From contig JAZGUH010000123.1 of NCBI GenBank assembly GCA_037893225.1, positions 310,001 through 374,000 on the forward strand: a stretch of DNA of 64,000 nucleotides. The letters are read 5' to 3'. The notes beneath the pieces were generated by a model. That model made no database searches, was not told the DNA's origin, and was given only the letters and a program-made list of their open reading frames with translations. Below are positions 23,409-34,600 of the stretch, piece by piece. The number at the start of each line of letters is the position of its first letter. Position 1 is the stretch's first letter. Made by a program: the position numbers and the translations under genes. Origin of the DNA: Hippasteria phrygiana (lineage: Eukaryota; Echinodermata; Asteroidea; Valvatida; Goniasteridae).

Positions 23409-23453
<45 letters not shown>
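23228..23453. repeat. poly-C (31) and poly-G (42) facing each other
   Basis: C31 at 23,228-23,258 is followed by GATCGCCGC. The mirror image GCGGCAGCGAT precedes G42 at 23,412-23,453. The whole is a large inverted repeat with homopolymer outer arms and a 150-bp loop. Confidence 0.75.
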
Positions 23454-26400
23454 CGGGCGGTGCGTTATTTTACGGCACGAAGCCGGGGTGAAGTCATTTT
23501 GTATGTTTTCAATTCAAAGAAAAAGTTGTATTTTTACCGTAAGTTCTTAAAAGAAAGCGAGCAGTCCGTTTCGGCCCTTGGGACTTTCAGCAAGAGAGAA
23601 ATTCATCCCACCGAGTGATCAGGCAATATGTATTCCTAAACGGGCCTAATCGATATGGATAATCTTCGTTACCCTCTTCGAAAGTATGGCGTTGTTTCGG
23701 GTCCAGAAGTGGAATGCAAATGAGAGCAGGGGAATGAAGTATACATGTACGTACGCGTGTAGCTGAAGTTGGGTTTATGTCAAGGAATCAGCTCACATTG
23801 TGGTTGAATATACATTTCCAATAGTCGCCACTGTCACTTTTGGAATCAAATAAACTGGTCAAACATTTCTGCCCCCAAAGTGGGCAATTTTAATGTTTTC
23901 TAATTGAACTAATTTAAATTAACCCTAACCCGAAATCTAACTCTAACCCAAAACTCCTAACCCAAGCCCTTAGGGTAAGGTTTCATTGACTGATTATCAT
24001 ATATTAATTATTGTGACAAAATTGCGGAGAAACTGAACCTTTTTTTCAGATGTTGCAATATTTTAGGCAAAATAAATTCACCAGAGAGTACAATAACTTC
24101 TTGATTACAGGCCAATAAACAATAATAGGTCAAAATAAGTTGCATTGAACTCGCGTATCAAATTTATGTCGTATTTATTAGAAATGAAATGTACAAAGAA
24201 GCAGAATCATATAAGAACAATAGAACTTGTTATAAACAAATCATAATTAAAAGTAAATAATAACTACGGATCTCAGACCTATACTTATAGGTTTGGAAAT
24301 GTCAAAAATAAAATTTAAAATTGTATTAAAAACAAAACAAAAACGAACCAGTCGCTTGAACGAAGAAAAAACTGACAATTACAATGTGGTAGACAGGATT
24401 TTGTGTTTGGCGTCCACACAATAAACTTTTCTAACACAAATATTGAACTATGAGCCGAATACAGAAAAAACCAAAATGTTTTCTGAAGCTGTCTGTACTG
24501 AAACGTGAAGGGCTCTATGTCACAAAACGGTCGTGGTGAACATGCACAGTTTTGCCTTACCGCCTGCAGAAAACAAAACAAACTTAAAAACTAACTCTCT
24601 GTACACACTTCTTGCACGAAATTAATACGACTTTTCTATATAAAAAAGCTACTTTTGTTCGTCGAGCTACTATCTGCATGCAGGCTATAACCAATCTGGT
24701 GGGGACATGAACATTTACAACGTGATACTAGCGTGAATCTCAAGGCAAAATTACAGGCATGTGGACTAATCTACTTCTAAGCTAGTCGATAATTTGTACA
24801 CAGAACACAGCTAAATGTTACATCAAAATATGAACACAGAAATGGTAAGGCACTTTTTGGTAAGTCTGTTTTGTCCATCAAAGACCTACCTATGTATTTA
24901 CACAAAGCTGCACATTGCAAGTTGATATTTCCACTCCCTATAAAAAATATGGCCCACCTTCGATGTCATACACCAATTGGGCATGGAGGAGTGGGAAAGG
25001 GGAAAATTGATAAATCTTCTATTTTTGAACAATATTTTCTTGTGGAAAGAAAAGTACATGTAGATAAGAAAACATCGATTGCGTACACTGGTAATTTTTG
25101 CCCGGCATAATCATGATTTATAATTCACTTATAAAACTCGAAAATTGCAGTAGGTTGCAGGTTTCGTCATGACTGTAGATAACGTCACACACTCTCGGTT
25201 GGCGCTTTTGTTTGTTAATTTGTTTGTTTGTTTGTTTATTTTGATTTGCAAAAGGAACCATATTGTTTTTATGCATGCAGTATCACAGAACTCTTACCAC
25301 TTTTCGAAGTGGCAATTTAGTTCCCTGCTTCTTTTCATGGGAAGTTTCAAGCAAATTTATTGTACATAAAAAACTATAGTGTCTCTAATCTGAGTTTTCA
25401 CTGAAATTAAAGTCCACAAATTAAACTCAAAAACAAAAAATTAGACTTCTTAATGGCAAGACCTTTTTGAAAACCACAATAAAAATAGGCACAATAAAAA
25501 AATGATCCAACATTGCTCATAAGAAATGCCTACTTGTGCAAAACACTGTTTTGACCTGTAGTTAAACATTATTTAAAAAGACTCTTTCACTACCATGGGC
25601 AGCGATCCCAGGGGATGGGGTGACAATATTTTGGGGGAGGGGACAGCTATGGCAATGCCCCCCCCCCCTTCAATAATTTGCCCATGGTCATACATTTTCT
25701 GGGTCATTGGCTTGTACATGAATGCACCAGAATACACAAAGAGCAGCACACATTTTCAAAAATTTCCCAGGATACATGAGAGACACCGAGTACAAAACAC
25801 TGAACAATTGTTGTTAATTGTGTGCTTTTTCTTTGCCCCCCCCCCCCCCCCCCCCAACCTTGATGAGAAATCGCCGCCGCTGTTCACTACAAGTGCAGTA
25901 GTAGTAAAGTTAAATGAACAAATTCAAGATATGTAAGCCAAATAAATTTCAAAACTGTTTGCCTGGAACAATTTTCCTTTTCATAAAAATTAGAGCTCAC
26001 AGCTTGGCCTTACATTTTGTATTCCTAGGTCCTTAACCTCACAGTGAAATATAAGACCACAATTAATTAAGAAAACAAAATTTATAACATTAATGATGTT
26101 CTAAATAAAGTACTCATGTTATAATGTCATGGCAGCTTTGTTGGCTGGTTGACCTAACAGCCGTAGATGATTGGTCAAAAACAATCAAAGAAAGGTTCAG
26201 AAGGTCAGACAGCCCGATAGAAAACAGGCTTGATTGCACGATCCCCATAATAAACTCTCTTGGAATGGAAGGTAATAAAGGTGAGAACAACTTTACTGCT
26301 AAGACAATAACTGAATCTATTGGGAAGAAAACGATATACTCTACTGACATACAGCTTTTACAATACCTCTAAAAATCAAAAGAAGTTTAGCTTTTGTAAA

Positions 26401-26990
26401 CCCCCAAGTACATCAGAACTCATGACAATTACAAAAGTATTCAAAAGCATCTTTGTCAGCTCATCTTTTTGCTGAAGGGTTGATGGTTATAAAAATCTAC
26501 AAGATAGTCTGTCAATATTAATATCATCAAATGCATCACAAGGAAGCCGACTAGGCATTTTAATAAAAAATATGAATAGGAAGTTTTAGTGCTATTCTGC
26601 ATATGAGGTTTACCCTTGCATAAGTTGATACTCAAACCAACGATCGATTCATTGCCACATTGACCAATCACAAATGTCGGACTTTTGACAGACTACTGTT
26701 GTGGCTGTGATTGGTCAATACATCAGATTGCAAAGGTGAATGAATCACTCTATTCTCACTGCAGATTCATAATGAACACCACAAAGGTAGTCTAAACAGG
26801 AGAAATATTGGCTGTAAAAATAGAGCTTTTTTAAAGGCAAGGGGTTAACTGTTATCGCAATGCAATGGGGGGGAGGGGAATAGTGTACACAAATATAACA
26901 AGTATCATATTTCTGACTTAGGATTATTTTAGTAAGTCTATTCTTTAGTGATAACTTTGACAAAACTTGATCAGTGAAGAAGTCTGAAGA
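23454..26990. other. non-coding AT-rich spacer
   Basis: No gene is recognised. Degenerate telomere-like CCCTAA motifs occur at 23,922-23,985, a (TTTG)n run at 25,213-25,240, and poly-C runs at 25,660-25,670 and 25,837-25,855. Confidence 0.5.
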
Positions 26991-26994
26991 CGGC

Positions 26995-27890
26995 ACATTT
27001 CCCCAACTTTATTCAACAGGGGTGAGATTTCAGGAAAATGACAAATCTACGAAGCATTTGGAGGCATTTGATTTGTATGGCAAAAAGAAAACTGCATTTT
27101 CTACCAAAAGACACCTGCATTTTCTACCAAAAGACACGGTCACAAATTGTTGTTTCTGGTCGTAGGGGTTATTTTGCAAATAAAAAAACAAATTAGGATA
27201 AAAAAAAAAATCCGGAAATCTGGAAGACATCTAACCCCCAAAATCCTGAAATCAGGAAAAATCCGGAGAAATATCACCCCTGATTAAAACATCAAGTCTA
27301 ACGCTCATATCAGGAAGTATAAGCACGGCAGTGATATGGCGGTTGATGAGGTAGCATTTTCTAATCTAAACAAATATTGTTCAATTTAATCAGCATCCCT
27401 TGCTCTCGTGATTTCAAATTCTTTAAAACTGTGATGAAAATCACAGATGGCACTGTAATCTTGTAGGATTTCACAAACACCACGTGTGCTGAAACCTATG
27501 CATTTTATCTCCATACAATAACATTGTAATGAGGGAAAGAAATAGGCTACTTGCATTAGTTTGATTGCTTAATTTTAAAACAACTTTAAACTTAAGCTGC
27601 GTTTTAATTACCATTCCTCAAAACAATCATCTTATCTCTATAACTTTTGGGTATTCATTGATCTTCACTAAGGATAATGGTTATTATGAACACGCAAACC
27701 AAGGCATCAGGTAACGTTATTATTATATCACCTCACAGTGGTCGATTTGTAAATTTGTAGAGCACTTAAAATTAATCCTGAGGCCTAATAACAAAGAATC
27801 ACTTTCGTGAAAGCATCATATGAACAGCATGAAAAACAATGTTGCTGAGCCAACAATGAATATCATATTTCCAATGTTAATATTGAATAC
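26995..27890 (-). other. presumed 3' UTR of the receptor gene
   Basis: This region lies directly after the receptor stop codon at 27,891-27,893. On the minus strand an AATAAA lies at 27,008-27,013 and an ATTAAA near 27,377. Either could end the transcript; neither is proven. Confidence 0.35.
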
Positions 27891-28619
27891 TCAGAAGTGC
27901 ACGGTGACCACCTGCATAACCTTGTTGTACTCCGGTGGTGGCTCGTCTTCGTTGGCATCTGAGATGTAACCACCAGACCGGAAACCGCTGGATGAATCCG
28001 ATGAGACGGATTCCTCGCTCTTGCTGTTGCCGCGACTGCGCGTGTGGTGGTGGTGATGGTGATGGTGGTGGTGGTGATGGAAGGAGGCATCCCTGCCTGA
28101 CTCCAGCCCTTCCAGTTCCACCTTCTCAAGCGAGCTCAGCGAGTCCCGGCCTTCCTCTGTCAGCTGAGTGTCCTCGCTGGCGTGGCTATCGTCCAAGTGA
28201 GTCTCGCTGCTCTGGGCAGCCTCGGGATGCGCCTGCTCCCTCCTGACGGCAATCTCTTTACAGCCCGCTCCTTGCTCTTTCTCCTCCCCACTGTTCAGCA
28301 TCTGCACCACACAGTGCTGATCCTTCCCGGCATCAGGAGACTGCCTGTTCCGCCCATCCAAACTCGGGCACACCGGTCTGGGATCGGGAATCTCTTCCAC
28401 CGCCTCGCCTCCATCTTTCCCTCCTCTTTCATCCTCCTGCACGTCCTCCTCCTTGCTGACTGACTGTGGAGTCTCCGCATCCCTGCTGGCTTTCTCCGAG
28501 TCCATCTCAGGAGGAAGCAAAACCACCGGTTCCAGTTCCTGGGGGTCCTTCTCGATATACTGAGTAGAGGGTCGGCTGGCATTCTCAATTTCAAATGGGA
28601 TGTTCAGATCCAGATACTC
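27891..28619 (-). CDS. VEGFR-like: receptor exon 32: C-terminal tail and stop
   Basis: The exon is 729 bp, 242 residues and a stop. It starts [10 protein letters not shown], then is highly charged and probably unstructured. It carries 12 consecutive histidines (encoded by mixed CAC/CAT at about 28,043-28,079), a Ser-rich [21 protein letters not shown] block, PPPEY (a PPxY-type WW ligand) and ends VTVHF. Candidate phosphotyrosines are YLDL and YISD. How the tail recruits effectors is inference. Confidence 0.9.
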   Translation of the reverse strand, partial: EYLDLNIPFEIENASRPSTQYIEKDPQELEPVVLLPPEMDSEKASRDAETPQSVSKEEDVQEDERGGKDGGEAVEEIPDPRPVCPSLDGRNRQSPDAGKDQHCVVQMLNSGEEKEQGAGCKEIAVRREQAHPEAAQSSETHLDDSHASEDTQLTEEGRDSLSSLEKVELEGLESGRDASFHHHHHHHHHHHHTRSRGNSKSEESVSSDSSSGFRSGGYISDANEDEPPPEYNKVMQVVTVHF

Positions 28620-31600
28620 CTGTAACATTTCAAATTCATAAAAAAGAGGAACAACTTTAGAAATCTGAACCAAATCTAAACAAGTCATAATAAAGCCACG
28701 GATAGAATCTCTACAAGTGTGGAATTATGCATGGGTTTTGAATTAGAATATTCCTAGCAATGTGTAACACTGGTAAACACCAGTATACATGCTTCCCTAA
28801 ATGTACAAATTGCTCCTCTCATCTTGCATTTAAATTCAACAATATTATATTTCTTTACCGAGGTATACCCAAACAGTTGGAACTGGTTTCCCATTTGGAG
28901 CCTTGCATGCATTACAAATTACAACATGAACATTCAAAGAAAAAGGACAATAAAATACATTTTTGTAGGGAAGTCGCCTAATTGACCTATCGCGGTCGAA
29001 TCGCGTCAACGCAGCATGTGAATTATTGTCCAATCAAATCAATGAAAATTCCACGTGGAAAGCGCAAAATCCGAGACAAACAAAAATTACCACACAAAAT
29101 TCCCATAGGGTTGTCTAAGGGGCGTGGTTAACTCGTAAACGGCGATAGGTCAATACAAGGCTAATAGCCACTCTAGGTAAAGGGCTACAACAGAGGTGGT
29201 GGGGTTGGCCACATTTTAGGTTGCCACTCCTACCACTTTTACGTTTTTTTTGGGCCCAAATCCAAATAGAGGATAAATCTTTAACAGATACCAAAGAAAT
29301 TATCCCAATTTTCAGACCTATATCCCTAGGCGGGATAACTTCCACCGTAGATGAGACCACTTTTAATTCTACATTTTTCTTAATTTTTCCCCTCCTGAAA
29401 TGACCTGGTCCACTTACTTGAATGACGTTAGCCTCCAGTTGGTCCCCAAGTTTGATCACCAGATCACTAAAGTCTGGTCGGTCCTTGGCCTCTGTATTCC
29501 AACACTCTAACATGATGTGATAACTGCAAGCAACCAGACATTTCAAGAACCAATTAATTCCAACCCCTTAAACTTGAGAGTTCGCATTACTGTTTAGATT
29601 CTGCCTCCCATGGGTTTGAATTTGTAGTTAAAGGAAACATTTATATTTGAAGTTTTGATAACAAAATGTACAGTTTTGTTAATGATGTTCAACGGAGAGA
29701 GGATGGTGATAAAAAAAATACAAGAGACCTCATCACAGTCACACTTCCTAAATGTTTAAAACATTTTTAAAAGTTACAATCAAACAAGCTACAAGGGAAA
29801 CAGACTATGTAATTTTGATCAACTTTTAATCTTTGTTTCTCTTGTGATTTGTTTGATGACTCTTAAAATTGGTTAGAAGTCAATATTATATGCTAACCTT
29901 TGACATAGAATCAGACACAACGTATTTTAATATTTTACTTCTATGAAAGGGTCGCATGCACTTCAGATTTTGCCAGAATATACAGGGTGGCCCATCCCCC
30001 CAAAAACGGAACAGCATACTTCCACTACCTTTAGAGTCAAACCACCTGTACCAATGGATGGAGAAAAATGATACTAAGACCTCCCGATTCGGTCCAGTAG
30101 TTTTTGCTGCAGAGCCTATTTTGTGAAGCAAAGTCGGGTCACTTGGCCATTTGATCCATGCAGAAAAGAGCATGATGATAGCATACTTGTGTTTAAAACA
30201 GAATTTATCTTGTGTACTGAACAAAGAAATAATGAAATACAGGTATAACATAAATATCCAACTTCACTAGTAAACTTAACAGAAACTTAACATTCGTCAA
30301 ACAATCCACAAGGGAAACTGACTAGGTAAATTTGAATACATTTTCAAAGTGAACAAAGAAACTGGCACGAGCGGGATTCGAACCTGCGACCTCCGGGTTA
30401 CCGTACCGGCGCTCTACCAACTGAGCTATCTTGCCCTATGTTGGCGGTCTCCCAAATTGTCAGTATCTTTGTTCGAGTGGGCGCTAGAAACTTAACATGA
30501 TACATGTATGGCACATCTTGGCACATCTTGGCTAGTTCATGTGTTATCTTTATCATGTGTTATCTTTCCTCTGCAATTTAGTTATACCTCAGGACCAAAT
30601 GACCCCCCCCCCCCCCCCGACTTTTTTTCACAAAATACATGTAGGTTTGCGAACTAAAACTACTGGACCGAATCGGGAGATCTTGGTATCATTTTTCTTC
30701 TAACAAAATGACCCATGCATTGGTATAGGTTGTTTGAGTCTCAGGGTAGCGGAAGTATGCTGTTCGAGACCAACAAATTAAAACCAGCAGGTATATCGCT
30801 GCCCGAAATAAACCCTGCTGTTAATCACCAACAGCACCGGATGACATGTTCCAAACTAAAACCACTGACATGAATGTGTGGGCGAGGACTTCACCCGAAA
30901 TACACGATCCAATCAATCATGCACTGCCTGTGACAAGTCCCAAACCAAAAACTGCCACTAACCAATTGCACAAGTTCCGAGGTACCGAACCATTCTGCGT
31001 ATGCCGAACTGTCAATCACTAAACCGTGCGTGACAAAAAGAACCCTTTTCTAACCGAAACTCATCGCCAGCAACCTATCCGATGGCAGAAATCTTTAAGA
31101 CCTTCCTAAGAGCAACAGGAAATCGCGGCTTTCTCGTGGGAGAGAGGGGCAACATTGGGCAGGAAATGGGCCCATGATGGGCCAAATAACAGTCAGGATT
31201 ATCTGATGTCACTTGGGGGTTTAGGAGAATCTGATTCATCCGTGCCCTTAGGGGAAGCCACAAGCGGCAACTGATTCCAAGATTTGGGGGGAATGAAAAA
31301 CAGACTTCTTCTTTAGCGCAGGACTTCAAGACAATCTGTGGGGAATAGCGATGGGAATGCAGGACATCTTCTTTAATAAGAAGAAGATAAAGGACTTGAC
31401 ATGCGTCTTGTGGGACTTCCTCAAAGTTAATCCTAACCTGTCTCATACTTTCTAAACAGATGTAAAACTCTTATCTTCAACTGTTGTCAAATGTAATCTT
31501 AGACAATATCGTCAGACAAATTACCAGGGAATCTTGGGTAAATTAAATGCCCCAAACCACACAGCTTATATAACAGTCTAACAAACTCAATCTTGCCTCA

Positions 31601-34600
31601 ACGGGCAACAAAAACAGGTTTTAATATAGATCACTTCTAAGTATAATATAATATTCATTGAAAAACAAGAATAAAACCTTTCTTACATTTCTTGTGGAGC
31701 TTGTTCGGGAGCACACATGCGATAGCCGTTCTTTAAGCGGTTGTAGAACTCTTCGTCTACAGGAACGCCCGGGTATGGAGTCCCACCAAGCTGGAACAAC
31801 TCCCACATAAACACTCCAAACGACCACCTGGAAAAATAAGCAGCAACTTTATGACCTAAAAAACCAGTTTATGCCCTTGAGTGAAAGTGAATCTCATAGG
31901 ATTTCACCTTGAAATGTTTGAGAGATTGTGAACAGGATGAATGCATCATACCGTCCTTTGGTAGCTTAATTACAAAAAATTTGAATATCAACAATAATAC
32001 TTAAACATATATAAAGGACCCATGCAAGCTGTGCTTATTAATTAATGGGTCTTTGTTTCAAATGTATTTTCTTTTGTAATAGTCATGACAATGAATTGTG
32101 GTACTGTAAAAAATTAATGTACAATGAACAAAAAGAAGTAGACTAATTGTAAGAAGGAACTTACACATCGCTGTATGATGTGTAGACTTTGTCAAAGATA
32201 GACTCTGGTGCCATCCACTTGATAGGCAGACGACCCTGAAACAAGGAAAAAGAACATTAAAAATTGTAGTGATAAAAACGAAGCCTAACGCATGAAACCA
32301 GGCAAAGTTTCTGCTCATAGAAATCAGTAAATTGGCAATGTTACTCACCACTCCACTGGTAACATAGTCAGGATCGTGGTAGATGTCTCGCGACAGACCA
32401 AAATCACAGATTTTCACAATGTTATCATCTGCGAGAAGAACATTTCGTGCTGCCAGATCCCTGTGAATACACTGTTGGGGCGGGGAGAGAAAGTGCAACG
32501 ATTTTACATAATTACATCAGATGGATTTGTCAGAGTATCTAAAACAACATGTACATAATCTCTAGTTAAACAACCTGAGGGCTTTCGCATTTGAAAATGT
32601 ATTAAGTTCATATTTTATATCATGCAATAACAAAGGGGAGAAGTTAATTAACTCCAACTTAAAAAACCTCCTAATATAAAAAAAATGAAGTTTTTTAAAC
32701 CTTCTGAAAGCAAGCATCTTGGATGTTTGTATGTCAAAGTTTTAGTCTTGTACCCAGGGTATTACGATACTGTTCGCAAGATATATCAGGCTATGTGGAT
32801 GTGTACTCAAAATATTCAGGACCTGGAGTTAACTATGTGCCAAGGGCGGATCCGAGAGGGGGTGGGGGGGGGGGGGGGGGTGGGGACAATGGGAGCCATG
32901 GTCTCCCCCCCCCAAAAAAAAAACCCATTTCATTTTAATAATTAAAAACGTCAACTGTTGTGTACACCACCATTAGGCCTGTTTAAGTAATTCAGGCACT
33001 CAGCATGCAGCATTAAAATCACGCAACCAACATCACACAGAGTCCTAGATGTCTCTGGGCACATCTGAGTTGCTCACCTTCTTGGAGGCCAAGAACTCCA
33101 TTCCCCGTGCCACTTGGAAGCCAAAGCACAGCAGGTCCTTCATCATCAGCGGCTCCTTCTTGTCACAGAAGGTGAAGACGTCGTCGTCCTCCTCCTCATC
33201 CCCCGCATCAAGAGGCAAACCAGGGCTGTCCGGCTCAGCCGATGCCCCAGTGCTGATGCTGCCGGGGATCATTCGTGGCTGGGCCAGGGGCTGGGTGACC
33301 TTTGACTCCACCACGAAGGAGTCGCGTCTGGAACGCAGGAAGTCCGACAGGTTGCCGTGGGTGCAGAACTCCACGATAATCAGGAGGTCTGAAACCAGTC
33401 CAAATTCTCCATCGTTTAAGCATTACCAGCATTAAAATCACAATAAAAATCATGTACAGTAAAAAGCACTCCCAAACATGATAGAAGTTATGTAGTTATC
33501 TGAAAACATCATTAGAGCTATGTTATATTACTAGAGCACTCCACTCGCCACATGGAGGTGGACGCATCCATATCTGTACAGCTATTCGCATATCTTCATT
33601 TGTTATCTTAACAATGTTCAAAGCTGTGCGCAAGAAAACAAATCTAACTATTAAATGCATATATACATAACCTAATAAGCACAGGAAACATTGTTGGCTT
33701 GAGCTCTGGAGACACACGCAAACGGCCACACAATGTCATTTTCAAGTAATATAAATTGTTAAGTAACACTCAACACACACACACACACAAGTGTGTAAAC
33801 ACCTTCAATCGTGGACCTCCTATTGTACCTCATTTGTTTGTACTCATATGTTTTGTACACGATTTTCAATCGTGGACCTTGACTCAATCGTGGACCTTGA
33901 CTCAATCGTGGACCCTATTGTCCTCTTTGTTAAAGGTCCACGGTTTGAATAGCTATACAAACTCACACACACACTTGTGCGTTTCCTATACTTACGAGGA
34001 CCATGAATGGAACCCTTCTTGTGTTCCCTTTGTTTGTATACTAACTTTTTCCGAACAGCTCCCATAAGGACTTGTCATTGTTATCCCTCATCCCCCATTG
34101 TCCCAAGTCCTCTCTCGTATAGCCTAACCCACTCACACCTCTTCAATCAGAAACTACAAAATGTGATATCCCTGTGGAGACATGGCTTTATTCTTTCCTT
34201 TGTGGATGTACTTTAGCGAATTCAAAGTATCCACACGAAGGAATGAGGTCTCAAGTAAATCAATAATAGCTCCAAGGAAAATATCCAACAGTATATGACT
34301 TACCAGACTTTGTGCATGCACCCATCAGGTTCACAACATTAAGATGAGGCCCGATGTGAATCAACATCTTCAGTTCGGTCATTAGAGCTTTTCTCTCCAC
34401 CTCAGTAGCATTTTCTTCAAGCAACAAAACAAAAATAATTGATTGAGCCCCGTCATTTTTAAACACTTCGATATAACATGGTGGTACATGTTTACGTTTT
34501 ATGTTGTATGTTTCTGCAAACTCCTCAACTGTGTGACATTTCAGGGCCCCAAGTTTGAGAACTCCTTAAACATTAATCATAAAAAGCATTTTCAAAAAAT

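Noticed and set aside
26124..26372. 82-codon plus-strand frame as a small gene
   Set aside because: No homology, signal, or splice context was seen, and the surrounding DNA is AT-rich spacer.
31075..31446. 123-codon frame on the minus strand between receptor exons 30 and 31
   Set aside because: It shows no similarity to kinase sequence, and the kinase reads correctly from exon 30 directly into exon 31 (QEIYHIM). It is a chance frame in an intron.
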